Below, one piece after another: positions 8,894 through 17,955 of a stretch of 64,000 bases of DNA. Within the stretch, counting starts at the first letter, position 1; each line of letters opens with the position of its first letter. The position numbers and the translations under genes were made by a program. The stretch is from the NCBI RefSeq assembly GCF_019793465.1, contig NZ_JAILYJ010000003.1:248001-312000 (forward strand), in the 5' to 3' direction. The notes beneath the pieces are model-generated. The model was not told the DNA's origin. It saw only the letters and a program-made list of their open reading frames with translations, and did not search any database. The DNA is from Rhizobium croatiense. Its GTDB lineage: Bacteria > Pseudomonadota > Alphaproteobacteria > Rhizobiales > Rhizobiaceae.

Positions 8894-9785
8894 ATGCCTT
8901 GGTTTCGGGGGGCTTCGGCCGGTAGGTTTCGAAGATCGCTTCGAGATTTCGCTGGTAGCTCTTCTGCACCTCAAGCCCACTGTCGAACATGGCGTTCAGC
9001 ACGTCGCTATAGCTCTCGGCATTGGCTTTCGCATCATCCTTCTGCGTCTCCGGCGACTTGGCCGCCGGTTGTTTGCCCGCTGGTTGTTTTGCTGGCGGTT
9101 GTTTGCCTGCTGGCTGCTGGCCGAGCCCGGCCATCATTTCCTGAAAGGCCTTGGCGAAGGGATTGTCGAGGAAGGGGTTCGGCTGCGGCGCCGGTTCCTG
9201 CCTCGGCATCGAAAACATCAGCTGCATCGCCTGGGTGAAGGGATTATCGAAGATGTTGGGTTCCGGGGCCTTCGGTTTCGGCGCAAAGCCGGTGCTTTCG
9301 AGCCATTTCTGAATGGTCTCACCCATCGCCGTGTTGACAAAGGGGTTGACCGGCGAGGCCATCTGGCCGGTCGTCTGCTTGAACAGACCGCCCATCAGCG
9401 TATCGGCCAAGACGGGCAGCATCTGCTTGTAGATATCCTGGCCGATCCCGGTCATCTGCGCCGCCTGGGCGGCGACCGCCCGCGAAACCTCTTTCGAGCC
9501 GAAGAGCTGGGCAAGGATGTTGTTGCCGTCGGAAATTCCCTCCGGCGTGAAGGCGCGGCTCATATCCTCGAAATAGCGTGCATAATTGCCGGAGGCGACG
9601 GCCTGCATCAGCCCGACGAAATCATAAGGATTGCTGGTGCTGCGCTTCAGACCGGCGGAAAAGGCCGGCATCAGCGCCGCCATGGCTTTGGTCGCCTGTT
9701 CCTGCGCCAGGTTGAACTGCCGGGCGACTGCTTCCATCGCCGCACCGTTCTGCGCCTGCATCATCATGTCGAAGAGTGGCAGCAT
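8892..9785 (-). CDS. DUF937 domain-containing protein
   Basis: This 297-residue protein has a helical N-terminal half (LFDMMMQAQNGAAMEAVARQ, then LFGSKEVSRAVAAQAAQMTG) that matches the DUF937/YidB-like family, whose function is unknown. The second half is low complexity. It holds two NPF-x-x-A-x-Q-x-M/F copies near residues 180-215 and a lysine/proline-rich PAGKQP repeat tract near 228-245. It ends in a helix rich in charged residues. No signal peptide is visible, so it is probably cytoplasmic. AAAGGGA precedes the ATG. It is transcribed alone and converges with the DUF1127 gene. Confidence 0.85.
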   Translation of the reverse strand: MLPLFDMMMQAQNGAAMEAVARQFNLAQEQATKAMAALMPAFSAGLKRSTSNPYDFVGLMQAVASGNYARYFEDMSRAFTPEGISDGNNILAQLFGSKEVSRAVAAQAAQMTGIGQDIYKQMLPVLADTLMGGLFKQTTGQMASPVNPFVNTAMGETIQKWLESTGFAPKPKAPEPNIFDNPFTQAMQLMFSMPRQEPAPQPNPFLDNPFAKAFQEMMAGLGQQPAGKQPPAKQPAGKQPAAKSPETQKDDAKANAESYSDVLNAMFDSGLEVQKSYQRNLEAIFETYRPKPPETKA

Positions 9786-9961
9786 GGAGGTCCCTTTCCC
9801 CGAGTCGTGACGCTTGTAACGCCACTATATCCGGAAAAGGTAATGTGCAAACCGCTTTTTGCCATAAGACCTTAAAGCCGTTCCAGCAAAGAACCGGAGC
9901 GAGTTTTCCAAGTTGGAGAAGCCCGGAGATGCGGACGAAGCTGCGAATGATGGTATGCCGC

Positions 9962-10450
9962 TTACCGCCTCGCAAGCATTGGCAAAATCAAGCCCCACCG
10001 CGTCTCTTGAGGTGATCCGGACGGCTCGAAACCCACTTTCCTGTAGACGGCAATCGCCCGTTCATTGGCAGGGTGAGGATCGGTCGCTATAACGGGTACA
10101 CCCGCATCGAAGAGCGCCCTCATTCTCGCCCCGATAAATGCTGATCCGTGCCCAACGCCGATCATTTCGGGGTCTCCTATATATTGATCGATTCCCCGCG
10201 ATCCCGTGGGAAGCTTGGCGAAATGGTGATCTTCCCAGCCGTGGACGGTATAGTCCTGCATGAACGCAAAGGGGCGTTCGGCGGTTGAAACAATCCAACG
10301 CGCTACCCTGGGATCAGCCAGGTCTTCTGCATCGTACGGCTCATCTGAGTCCCACCATGCGCGGACATGCGGGGTCGATTGCCATGCTGCAAGCAACGGG
10401 AGATCATCCAACGTCGCTCTGCGAAAACTGTATTGGGTGGCGGCCGTCAT
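9962..10450 (-). CDS. GNAT family acetyltransferase, AAC(6')-like
   Basis: This 162-residue single-domain GNAT protein carries the block GIDQYIGDPEMIGVGHGSAF. In that position the acetyl-CoA pyrophosphate-binding motif A occurs in aminoglycoside 6'-N-acetyltransferases of the AAC(6')-Ib type. A later block, TDPHPANERAIAVYRKVGFE, is also typical of that group. The real substrate may be an aminoglycoside, another amine or a siderophore precursor; this cannot be decided from the sequence. The gene stands alone, 171 bases from gshA on the same strand. No mobile element flanks it, so it looks like a resident chromosomal gene. Confidence 0.85.
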   Translation of the reverse strand: MTAATQYSFRRATLDDLPLLAAWQSTPHVRAWWDSDEPYDAEDLADPRVARWIVSTAERPFAFMQDYTVHGWEDHHFAKLPTGSRGIDQYIGDPEMIGVGHGSAFIGARMRALFDAGVPVIATDPHPANERAIAVYRKVGFEPSGSPQETRWGLILPMLARR

Positions 10451-10621
10451 TTGACAAGCTTAGCACGCTGGCAGCCGGTAGACATAGGCTCTTCCAAGAC
10501 GATCAAGCTTCGGCGCCTACTGACAGCATTGCGACCTGCTACGGCAAGCGCGCTGCCAACTGCCTCTCTTTCGTCAAGCTGGCGGCCATACGGCTCTGGC
10601 TGGCGTTGGTGAGTCCACGTC

Positions 10622-11995
10622 CTAGTACTGATAGTCCTCGAAGACCGGTTCCACCGAGCCGTTCCAGCGGCCGTGATAGAGCGACAGCAGATCCTCGGCG
10701 AGCGTCGCTTTTTTGGCGAGTACCTCGTCGAGCGGCGCCAGGAAGATGCTTTCGTCCTGACCTTCGCGGTTGAGCTTGCCGCGCGTCTTGAGACCGGTCC
10801 TCGAAATGGCGACCACCTCGCGCGCCACATCGAGCAATGCATGCCCGCGAAACTCAGCCTTCAGCCCTTCGGCGGGGACGGCGTCGCGCAGCGCGGCGAC
10901 CTCGGCAAAGCTCCAATTCCTGGTCAGTTCGTCCGCAGCCTGAAGCGCCGCATCATCATAGAGCAGGCCGACCCAGAAGGCCGGCAATGCACAGATGCGC
11001 CGCCACGGACCGCCATCGGCGCCGCGCATTTCGAGGAAACGCTTCAGCCGCACGTCGGGGAAGAGCGTCGAAAGATGGTTCGTCCAGTCGCCCATCGTCG
11101 GCGCCGGGTCGGCGACCTCGCCCTTCAGCACCCCGTTCATGAACTGGCGGAAGGTGACATGGGTGCAATCGTGATAGCGGCCGTCGCGGACGATGAAATA
11201 CATCGGCACGTCGAGCGCCCATTCGGCATAGTCGCGGAAGCCGAAATCGTCGCGGAAGGTGAAATCGAGCAGGCCCGAGCGCCGATTGTCGGTATCGCGC
11301 CAGATATCGCCGCGCCAGGAGAGCAGCCCGTTCGGCTTGCCCTCGGTGAAGGGCGAGGATGCAAAGAGCGCGGTCGCCAGCGATTGCAGCTTCATCGAGA
11401 CGCGCATCTTCTGGCGCATGTCGGCTTCCGAGGAGAAGTCGAGATTCACCTGGATCGTGCAGGTGCGGTACATCATGTCGAGACCCTTGCTGCCGACCTT
11501 CGGCATATAGCGGGTCATGATCTCGTAGCGCGATTTCGGCATGTGCGGCGTTTGCGCATAGGTCCATTTCGGACTGCCGCCGATGCCGAGGAAGCGGATG
11601 CCCATCGGTTCGGCGATTTCGCGCAGCGTCGCCAGGTGCTGGTTCGATTCCCTGCAGGTTTCATGGAGCGTCTCCAGCGGCGCGCCGGAGAGTTCGAACT
11701 GGCCGCCGGGCTCGATCGAGATGGCGCCCATGCCGCTCTGTTCGGCGAGGCCAATGATGTTGCCGGCGTCCATAATCGGTTCCCAGCCGCTCTTTTCCTG
11801 CAGGCCGGTGAGCAGGGCCGAAATGCTGGCATCGCCGAAATAGGGAACCGGGCTGTTGTCGGCGCGGAAGAAGGCGAATTTCTCGTGTTCGGTGCCGATC
11901 CGGAAGCGCTTCCGCGGCTTGTTGCCCGCGGCGATGTAATCGGTCAGATCCTGAACCGAAGAGAGCGGCGTCTGGTCGGTAGTGTCGCGGGCCAT
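10622..11995 (-). CDS. gshA: Glutamate-cysteine ligase, plant/proteobacterial type
   Basis: GshA joins L-glutamate and L-cysteine using ATP, the first step of glutathione synthesis. The 457-residue protein belongs to the class found in plants and alphaproteobacteria, not the enterobacterial type. Supporting segments are RIGTEHEKFAF near the start, then SIEPGGQFELSG, MYRTCTIQVNLDF and SWRGDIWRDTDNRRSG. The two Cys near the middle occupy a region used for redox control in the plant enzymes, but I cannot say they form a disulfide here. Glutathione made here would serve the GST at 32.6 kb. rsmE lies 147 bases upstream on the same strand. Confidence 0.96.
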   Translation of the reverse strand: MARDTTDQTPLSSVQDLTDYIAAGNKPRKRFRIGTEHEKFAFFRADNSPVPYFGDASISALLTGLQEKSGWEPIMDAGNIIGLAEQSGMGAISIEPGGQFELSGAPLETLHETCRESNQHLATLREIAEPMGIRFLGIGGSPKWTYAQTPHMPKSRYEIMTRYMPKVGSKGLDMMYRTCTIQVNLDFSSEADMRQKMRVSMKLQSLATALFASSPFTEGKPNGLLSWRGDIWRDTDNRRSGLLDFTFRDDFGFRDYAEWALDVPMYFIVRDGRYHDCTHVTFRQFMNGVLKGEVADPAPTMGDWTNHLSTLFPDVRLKRFLEMRGADGGPWRRICALPAFWVGLLYDDAALQAADELTRNWSFAEVAALRDAVPAEGLKAEFRGHALLDVAREVVAISRTGLKTRGKLNREGQDESIFLAPLDEVLAKKATLAEDLLSLYHGRWNGSVEPVFEDYQY

Positions 11996-12142
11996 GCGGG
12001 ATACCTGTATTCAAAAAGGCGCCCAGGGGGCCGGGCAGCTGGAAGGCTGATTAGGACCCAAGCCACCCATGTTGCAAGTGAAATTCTTTCAACGGTGCAT
12101 CAAAAAAATAGCAGCGATTTCCATGTCAACCCGTTTTCAGCA

Positions 12143-12880
12143 TTAGTTCCAGTCGCCGATTGCCGCCTGCACCACGGCGAGTGCGGCAACCGCTGCCGTG
12201 TCGGCCCGCAGGATGCGCGGTCCAAGCGGGATGGCGGTAACGAAATCAAGGCTGCGAAGCCGTGCGCGCTCCTCTTCCGAAAAGCCGCCCTCCGGCCCGA
12301 CGAGCAGTGCAAGATGCTTTTCCCGGATCGCCGACAGCACCGGCAGCGGGTTCTGGCCGGCCTCGCCCTCGTCGCAATAGATGATGCGGCGCTCCTTCGG
12401 CCAGCGGTCGAGCAGGTCGGAGAGCTTCACTGGGTCGGCCACCTCGGGAATGCCGAGAACGCCGCATTGCTCGGCCGCCTCGACGACATTGGCACGCAAC
12501 TTGTCCAGATTGGTGATCTTGCCCTGGACGTGCTGGGTCATGACCGGCTGCAGCAGGCCGGCGCCCATTTCGACCGCCTTCTGCACGAGATAATCCATGC
12601 GGCCGACTTTGAGCGGCGCAAAGAGATAGTGCAGATCGCAGGGAGAGGGCTGCGGCCGCGTCTCTTCGATTGCCGTCAGCAGGATGCGTTTGCGCGTGGG
12701 AAAGGTCAGGCTGGCTTTCCACTCACCGTCACGGCCGTTGAAAAGCAGAATCTCGGCATCGGCCTCCATCCTCAGCACGTTGGCGAGATAGTTGAACTGC
12801 TCGGCGCTCGCCTCCACGACGGCGCCGGCAGAAAGCGGCGCGTCGACGAAAAGCCGTTGCATGCGAAAATTAGCGCGCAT
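12143..12880 (-). CDS. rsmE: 16S rRNA (uracil-1498-N3)-methyltransferase
   Basis: This 245-residue SPOUT-class methyltransferase methylates N3 of U1498 in 16S rRNA using S-adenosylmethionine. The trefoil-knot AdoMet site is visible as [13 protein letters not shown] and [12 protein letters not shown] near the C-terminus, preceded by the PUA-like N-terminal part with [19 protein letters not shown]. Length is normal for the family. The first ATG has no clear ribosome binding site; a second ATG six codons later (12862) is possible. The gene lies directly upstream of gshA on the minus strand and may share its transcript. Confidence 0.95.
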   Translation of the reverse strand: MRANFRMQRLFVDAPLSAGAVVEASAEQFNYLANVLRMEADAEILLFNGRDGEWKASLTFPTRKRILLTAIEETRPQPSPCDLHYLFAPLKVGRMDYLVQKAVEMGAGLLQPVMTQHVQGKITNLDKLRANVVEAAEQCGVLGIPEVADPVKLSDLLDRWPKERRIIYCDEGEAGQNPLPVLSAIREKHLALLVGPEGGFSEEERARLRSLDFVTAIPLGPRILRADTAAVAALAVVQAAIGDWN

Positions 12881-12900
12881 TGAAAAAACCCACGGGGTTC

Positions 12901-13014
12901 AGAGCATGTTGCCGAAAAGTGTGAGCGGTTTTCGGGCGACATCATGCTCTAACGCTTTAATTTTAGAACAGGATTCGGACTTTAGGCCCAGCGGGCCTAA
13001 AATCATCCTGTTCT
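12901..13014. repeat. Two-hairpin rhizobial intergenic palindrome module
   Basis: The first palindrome, 12901-12950, has outer arms agagcatg/catgctct and inner ccgaaaa/ttttcgg. The second, 12965-13014, has perfect 10-bp arms agaacaggat/atcctgttct around an inner stem tttaggccc/gggcctaaa. I recognise this as a palindromic repeat common between genes in Rhizobium. A related module lies at 57348-57450. The last two bases overlap the stop codon of the PiT transporter gene. Confidence 0.85.
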
Positions 13015-14521
13015 AGACGAAGAGCGCGAACATAGCCCAATAAATCACGGCGGCAAGCGCTGCCGAGACCGGCACGGTGACGATCCAGGCGGCGACGATC
13101 GTCATGAAATGCGAGCGGCGCACGAGATAGCGCCGGCGCTGCTCATGGATGTTCGGCTCCTCCGGCTCGTCGATATCGAAGCTCTCGGCCTTGCGCCTGA
13201 TATAGGCGATGCGGCGCTTCGAATGGCGCGTATACCATTCGCGGAAGAAGCCGACGCCGAAGACGGCGCCGACAGCGATATGCGTGGTGCTGACCGGCAG
13301 GCCGAGCCAGGAGGCGACGATGACGGTGAACGCGGTCGACAATGCGACGCAATAGGCCCGCATCGGATTGAGCTTGGTGATCTCCTCGCCGACCAGGCGA
13401 ATGAGGCGCGGTCCGAACAGCAGCAGGCCGACGGAGATGCCGAAGGCGCCGATCAGCATCACCCAGAGCGGCGGATGCCCGACGCCGTCGACGCCGTCGA
13501 CGCCGCCGATGCCGACCGAGTGGACGATTGCCGAAAGCGGCCCGACGGCGTTCGAAACGTCGTTTGCGCCATGCGCGAAGGAAAGCAGCGCCGCCGAGCC
13601 GATCAGCGGCAGCCGGAACAGCACCCGCAGCGAGCTGTTGCGGTTTTCGAGATCCCGCGCCTGGGCGAGAACGAGCGGCCGGGCGGCAAGCCAGCTGACC
13701 AGCCCGATGCCGATGCCGATGAGGATGACGGTGAAAGACGGAAACCGGCCGGGCGGCGACAGCTGCAGCACCATATAGGCCATGAAGCCGCCGGCCATCA
13801 CCGCGACCAGCACCGGCACCCAGCGCTGAGCCGCCGCGATCTTGTCGTCGCGATAGATGATCAGGGTCTTGACGAGGTAGAGCAGGCCGGCCGCGATCAG
13901 CCCGCCGATCAGCGGCGAGGTGATCCAGCTCGAGGTGATCTCCAGCATGACCCGCCAGTTCACCGGCTCCGTCCCGACGGCCGAGATGCCGGCGCCGATC
14001 ACGGCGCCGACGATCGCATGGGTGGTGGAAACCGGCGCGTTCATCCAGGTGGCGAGGTTGATCCAGAGGGCCGCCGCCATCAGCGCCGCCATCATGATCC
14101 AGCCAAGTATCGCCTGCGGCACCTGGATGGCGTCGACGATGTTGGAGGAAATCGTCTTGACGACCTCGCCGCCGGCGATCGTGGCGCCGAGGACCTCGAA
14201 AATCGCGGCGATGATGAGTGCCTGGCCCATCGTCATGGCGCGCGCACCGACGGCCGCACCGACATTGTTGGTCACGTCGTTGGCGCCGATATTCATCGCC
14301 ATGTAGCCGGCAAGGGCCGCCGCCGCCACGACGAGCATCGCTCCCGGGCGGTCGAACACATAGACACCGGCAAAGATCATCGTCAGGCCGACGAAGATCA
14401 GCCCGAGGCCGGGCGCCACCAGCCGCCGCAAGACGTGCTTTGCCGCATCCTCGGCATGGGTGATCTTGTCGAGATCCTTGTCGAGCGTGCGTTTGGTGAG
14501 AACGGCGGGACGGGGTGGCAT
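13013..14521 (-). CDS. pit: Inorganic phosphate transporter, PiT family
   Basis: This 502-residue inner-membrane protein has about ten membrane helices. It carries both family signatures, one per inverted half: NIGANDVTNNVG near residue 80 and FAHGANDVSNAVG near 320. Each half also has an N/S-x-P-V-S-T-T-H motif. PiT proteins take up metal-phosphate with protons as low-affinity transporters. A hydrophilic segment near residues 430-465 interrupts the C-terminal helices. A short gacgcc microrepeat (13482-13510) encodes GVDGVDGVG in a loop. The ATG at 14521 is preferred over a TTG at 14533 because GGAAG precedes it. The stop codon lies inside an intergenic palindrome. Confidence 0.95.
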   Translation of the reverse strand: MPPRPAVLTKRTLDKDLDKITHAEDAAKHVLRRLVAPGLGLIFVGLTMIFAGVYVFDRPGAMLVVAAAALAGYMAMNIGANDVTNNVGAAVGARAMTMGQALIIAAIFEVLGATIAGGEVVKTISSNIVDAIQVPQAILGWIMMAALMAAALWINLATWMNAPVSTTHAIVGAVIGAGISAVGTEPVNWRVMLEITSSWITSPLIGGLIAAGLLYLVKTLIIYRDDKIAAAQRWVPVLVAVMAGGFMAYMVLQLSPPGRFPSFTVILIGIGIGLVSWLAARPLVLAQARDLENRNSSLRVLFRLPLIGSAALLSFAHGANDVSNAVGPLSAIVHSVGIGGVDGVDGVGHPPLWVMLIGAFGISVGLLLFGPRLIRLVGEEITKLNPMRAYCVALSTAFTVIVASWLGLPVSTTHIAVGAVFGVGFFREWYTRHSKRRIAYIRRKAESFDIDEPEEPNIHEQRRRYLVRRSHFMTIVAAWIVTVPVSAALAAVIYWAMFALFV

Positions 14522-14583
14522 TCTTTCTTCCAACTATGAATCTGCTTTTACGCTGCCTTTTTAGCAGCGCAAGATGGCAGGAT

Positions 14584-15108
14584 TCATTCCGCCGGAATTT
14601 GCTTTGCCGCTTTGGCCGAAAGCCGCTCGGTCATCTTGCGCTTGAAGGCGAGGAAAAGGCCGCGTAGCTCCGGCTCGCGCACCCGCCCGGCCGCTTCGTC
14701 GAGCGAGACCCATTCGATGCGGCGCTCGCCTTTTTCCTTGAAGTTCTTCGCCATGTCGGTGACTTCGAGCGCATAGACCTGCACCTTGCAGACCACCTGC
14801 ACCCCGTCGCGCAACACCTTCGGATAGGTGTAGGCGCCGAGCGTCTCCGTTTCGGCGACGCCGCGGACACCGGCTTCCTCGAAGGCTTCTTGCGCGGCGA
14901 CCTCATGAGCGCATTTCCCGCTCATCGGCCAGCCTTTGGGGATGACCCAGCGGCCGGTGTCGCGGCTCGTCAGCAAGAGCACCTCGACCTCACCGCTCTT
15001 CTTTTTCACCCGGTAACAGATCGCACCATATTGCTGTCGCGGCGGCCGCCGAAACATCAGTTGCACATCGGATGCCAATCGGGCGAGAAGAGTCAATTGT
15101 CGGGTCAC
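14584..15108 (-). CDS. NUDIX hydrolase
   Basis: This protein has about 174 residues. The Nudix helix reads GWPMSGKCAHEV, then AAQEAFEEAGV, so the key REUxEE element is present as QEAFEE with Gln in place of the usual Arg, while the two metal-binding Glu are kept. The RWVIPKGWP segment before it resembles diphosphoinositol-polyphosphate or diadenosine-polyphosphate hydrolases, so a nucleoside-diphosphate-linked compound is likely, but the substrate is unknown. The GTG at 15108 lies too close to its GAGAAG; a TTG at 15096 or ATG at 15057 are alternatives. It lies 63 bases upstream of pit on the same strand. Confidence 0.85.
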   Translation of the reverse strand: MTRQLTLLARLASDVQLMFRRPPRQQYGAICYRVKKKSGEVEVLLLTSRDTGRWVIPKGWPMSGKCAHEVAAQEAFEEAGVRGVAETETLGAYTYPKVLRDGVQVVCKVQVYALEVTDMAKNFKEKGERRIEWVSLDEAAGRVREPELRGLFLAFKRKMTERLSAKAAKQIPAE

Positions 15109-15362
15109 CTTCTCAGTGGTTGTTAGGAATCACTCATATACGTGTATCACGAAAAGCTTACGCAATCCAAAGCCTCAGACGATCCGAAACGCGATTTGAT
15201 CGCTGTTTCATTAAGGGAAATCGAGCCGGGGCAGGCTCAGAAATCCGTCACGTCCTGTCTTGAATGCGTCACGTTGCACAGGTGTACAATATGGCTTCGT
15301 CCCGACTCCTAATCAATGGCGGCATCCATTGTTCCACTAGGATTTTTGTAAATGTGGTAACT
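15109..15362. other. Intergenic region, nothing recognised
   Basis: No gene or terminator can be supported between the NUDIX start and the LysR remnant. The first part probably contains the NUDIX promoter. The sequence is less GC-rich than the flanks, consistent with non-coding or decayed DNA. Confidence 0.5.
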
Positions 15363-15435
15363 ATGCCTCTCAACGCCGTCCGTGCCTTTCAGGCCGTCAT
15401 GGCAGCAAAGTCGCCGAAGAGCTGAACGTGGTCTC
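15363..15435 (+). pseudogene. Remnant of a LysR-type regulator N-terminus
   Basis: An ATG at 15363 begins MPLNAVRAFQAV, the usual first residues of GcvA/AmpR-like LysR proteins, and runs into a stop at 15423. From 15410, in another frame, the sequence reads VAEELNVV, which is the next conserved piece of the same LysR helix-turn-helix (AAEELNVT-type). The residues between them are missing, so a deletion or frameshift has broken the gene. Nothing of the effector domain follows, because the minus-strand LysR gene begins its 3' end at 15472. Confidence 0.55.
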
Positions 15436-15471
15436 GTGCGTGGGCATGGTGGCGAATGCCGTGCCGAAGTG

Positions 15472-16368
15472 TCAGCGCTCCCAATAGGGGACTGGCCCGT
15501 AAAGTTCGGTGAGATAGTCGATGAACAGCCGCACTTTGGCCGGCAGGAACTGCCGGCTGGGATAGACGGCCGACAGCGTGACATTGTGCGAGCCCTCATA
15601 GGCCGGCAGCACCTGCACCAGACGGCCGGCTTTGAGTTCTTCGCCGATATCCCAGGTGGAGCGCAGTGCGATCCCGAGGCCGGCGATGACGGCCTCGCGG
15701 ATCACTTCGCTGGAATTGGTGACCAGCATGCCTTCCGGCCGCAGGCTGAGCGCCCCATTCGGCCCGTTCAGCCGCCAGGTGTCGCCATTGTGTGCCGGCA
15801 GGCAGCGATGGTGTTTCAAATCGTCGATATCACGCGGCTCGCCATGTGCCGAGAGATAATCCGGCGAGGCGCAGAGCAGCCGGCGCACCGGTGCCAGCCG
15901 CCGGGCGACGAGGCTGGAATCGGTGAGTTCCGCGATACGGATCGCCAGATCAAAGCCGCCACCGACGATGTCGCTGAATTCGTCGGTCAGAACCAGGTTG
16001 ATCGCCAGCTCCGGATGCGCCTGCATGAACGCTTTCAGGTGCGGCGCGATATGCATGCGGCCGAAGGAGGTCGGTGCCGAGATCTTCAGCGTCCCGTGCA
16101 TCTGCGCCGCGCGGCCGGAAATATAAAATTCGGCCTCTTCCAGCCCGGCCAGGATGCCGAGAACGCGGTCGTAGAAACCCTGGCCGGCCTCCGTCAGCGA
16201 GATCTGCCGCGTCGTGCGCTGCAAAAGCCGGGTGCCGAGCCGGTCCTCCAGCCGCTTGATGCGCTTGGAAACGACGGCGGGAGAAAAGCCGAGCATGCGC
16301 CCGGCAAGCGACATGCTTCCCGTCGAAACGACCTTGGCAAAGATTTCGAGATCGCCCAGATTGGTCAT
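15472..16368 (-). CDS. LysR family regulator, divergent from glcDEF
   Basis: This 298-residue regulator has an N-terminal winged HTH (LGDLEIFAKVVSTGSMSLAG, then FSPAVVSKRIKRLEDRLGTR) and an effector domain of the CrgA-like subgroup. The family usually regulates a divergent neighbour, so the glcDEF genes starting 147 bases away are the likely target (inference). A longer form starting at 16398 would add ten residues (MPKGEKSQKL). Neither start has a strong Shine-Dalgarno sequence; the shorter start is chosen because LysR HTHs usually begin within a few residues. Confidence 0.9.
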   Translation of the reverse strand: MTNLGDLEIFAKVVSTGSMSLAGRMLGFSPAVVSKRIKRLEDRLGTRLLQRTTRQISLTEAGQGFYDRVLGILAGLEEAEFYISGRAAQMHGTLKISAPTSFGRMHIAPHLKAFMQAHPELAINLVLTDEFSDIVGGGFDLAIRIAELTDSSLVARRLAPVRRLLCASPDYLSAHGEPRDIDDLKHHRCLPAHNGDTWRLNGPNGALSLRPEGMLVTNSSEVIREAVIAGLGIALRSTWDIGEELKAGRLVQVLPAYEGSHNVTLSAVYPSRQFLPAKVRLFIDYLTELYGPVPYWER

Positions 16369-16515
16369 AAGCTTTTGTGACTTTTCCCCTTTTGGCATAA
16401 GTGCTTAGCATTTGCGCCCCTATTGGGAAAGTGCTAAGCCGATCTCACGGCGGCAGGCAAGATCTGACACCCGTTCCTGCCGTCGTCATCTTTCCGGGAG
16501 GCCAGGGAGAAGGCC

Positions 16516-17955
16516 ATGTCCGACGCCATTCCGTTTCTTGCGCCCCGCGCCGATGTCCTGGCCCGGCGCTCTCAGATCGTCGCCGATCTCACCGATCTGC
16601 TGCCGCCGGAATGCCTGGTTCATGAGGCGCGCGAACTGGTGCCCTTCGAGACCGATGCCTTCGTATCCTATCGCCGCCTGCCGCTCGCCGTCGCCCTGCC
16701 GCGCACCACCGCCGAGGTTGCGGCCGTCATGCGTTATTGCCATCGCTACGGCGTTCCCGTCGTGCCGCGCGGCGCCGGCACCTCGCTTTCCGGCGGCGCC
16801 ATTCCGCAGGAGGATGCCGTGGTGCTCGGCCTGTCGAAGATGAACCGCATCCTCGAGATCGATCTGCCGAACCGCGTCGCAGTGGTGCAGGCGGGCGTGA
16901 CCAATCTCAGTATTTCCGACGCCGTCGCAGCCGACGGGTTTTTCTATGCGCCCGATCCGAGTTCGCAGCTTGCCTGCACCATCGGCGGCAATATCGGCAT
17001 GAATTCCGGCGGCGCCCACTGTCTGAAATACGGGGTCACCACCAACAATCTGCTCGGCGTCAGGATGGTGCTGGTCGACGGCACGGTGATCGAGCTCGGC
17101 GGCAAGGCGCTCGATGCAGCCGGTTATGACCTGCTCGGTCTCGTCTGCGGCCATGAAGGCCAGCTCGGTATCGTCACCGAGGCGACGGTGCGGCTGATCG
17201 CCAAGCCGGAAGGCGCGCGCCCGGTGCTCTTCGGCTTCGAGAGTTCGGAAGAGGCCGGCGCCTGCGTCGCCGATGTCATTGCCGCCGGCATCATCCCCGT
17301 TGCGATCGAATTCATGGACAAGCCGGCGATCGAAATCTGCGAGGCCTTCGCCCATGCCGGCTATCCCCTCGATGTCGGCGCGCTGCTGATCGTCGAGGTC
17401 GAGGGATCGGAGGCTGAGATGGACGCGATGCTGAAGGACGTGGTCGACATCGCCCGCAACCACGGCGTCAAGACCGTGCGCGAATGCCAGTCGGCCACCG
17501 AAGCGGCGCTGATCTGGAAGGGCCGCAAATCCGCCTTCGGGGCCACCGGCCGCATCGCCGATTATATCTGCATGGACGGCACCGTGCCGCTCAGCCAGCT
17601 GTCGCACGTGCTGAAGAAAACCGCGGAAATCGTCGATCACTACGGCCTGCGGGTCGCCAATGTCTTCCATGCCGGTGACGGCAACATGCATCCGCTGATC
17701 CTCTTCAACGCCAACGATCCGCAGGATGCCGCCCGTGCCGAAGCCGCCGGCAACGATATCCTCAGGCTCTGCGTCGATGCCGGCGGCTGCCTGACCGGCG
17801 AGCATGGTGTCGGCATCGAAAAGCGTGACCTGATGCGGCACCAGTATTCGGAGGCCGATCTGGCCCAGCAGATGGCGGTGCGCGCCGCCTTCGATCCGGG
17901 CTGGCTGCTCAACCCGTCGAAGGTCTTTCCGCTGGAAGGGCGCCCCGCCGCATGA
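16516..17955 (+). CDS. glcD: Glycolate oxidase subunit GlcD, FAD-linked
   Basis: This 479-residue flavoprotein of the VAO/PCMH family oxidises glycolate (or D-lactate) to glyoxylate as part of the GlcDEF complex. The FAD-binding block PRGAGTSLSGGAIP lies near residue 85, and IGGNIGMNSGGAHCLKYGVT near 158. The C-terminal part has GDGNMHP and LTGEHGVGIEKR, the usual substrate and flavin contacts. AGGGAGAAGG lies just before the ATG. Its stop overlaps the glcE start by 4 bases (ATGA), which implies translational coupling. Confidence 0.96.
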   Translation: MSDAIPFLAPRADVLARRSQIVADLTDLLPPECLVHEARELVPFETDAFVSYRRLPLAVALPRTTAEVAAVMRYCHRYGVPVVPRGAGTSLSGGAIPQEDAVVLGLSKMNRILEIDLPNRVAVVQAGVTNLSISDAVAADGFFYAPDPSSQLACTIGGNIGMNSGGAHCLKYGVTTNNLLGVRMVLVDGTVIELGGKALDAAGYDLLGLVCGHEGQLGIVTEATVRLIAKPEGARPVLFGFESSEEAGACVADVIAAGIIPVAIEFMDKPAIEICEAFAHAGYPLDVGALLIVEVEGSEAEMDAMLKDVVDIARNHGVKTVRECQSATEAALIWKGRKSAFGATGRIADYICMDGTVPLSQLSHVLKKTAEIVDHYGLRVANVFHAGDGNMHPLILFNANDPQDAARAEAAGNDILRLCVDAGGCLTGEHGVGIEKRDLMRHQYSEADLAQQMAVRAAFDPGWLLNPSKVFPLEGRPAA

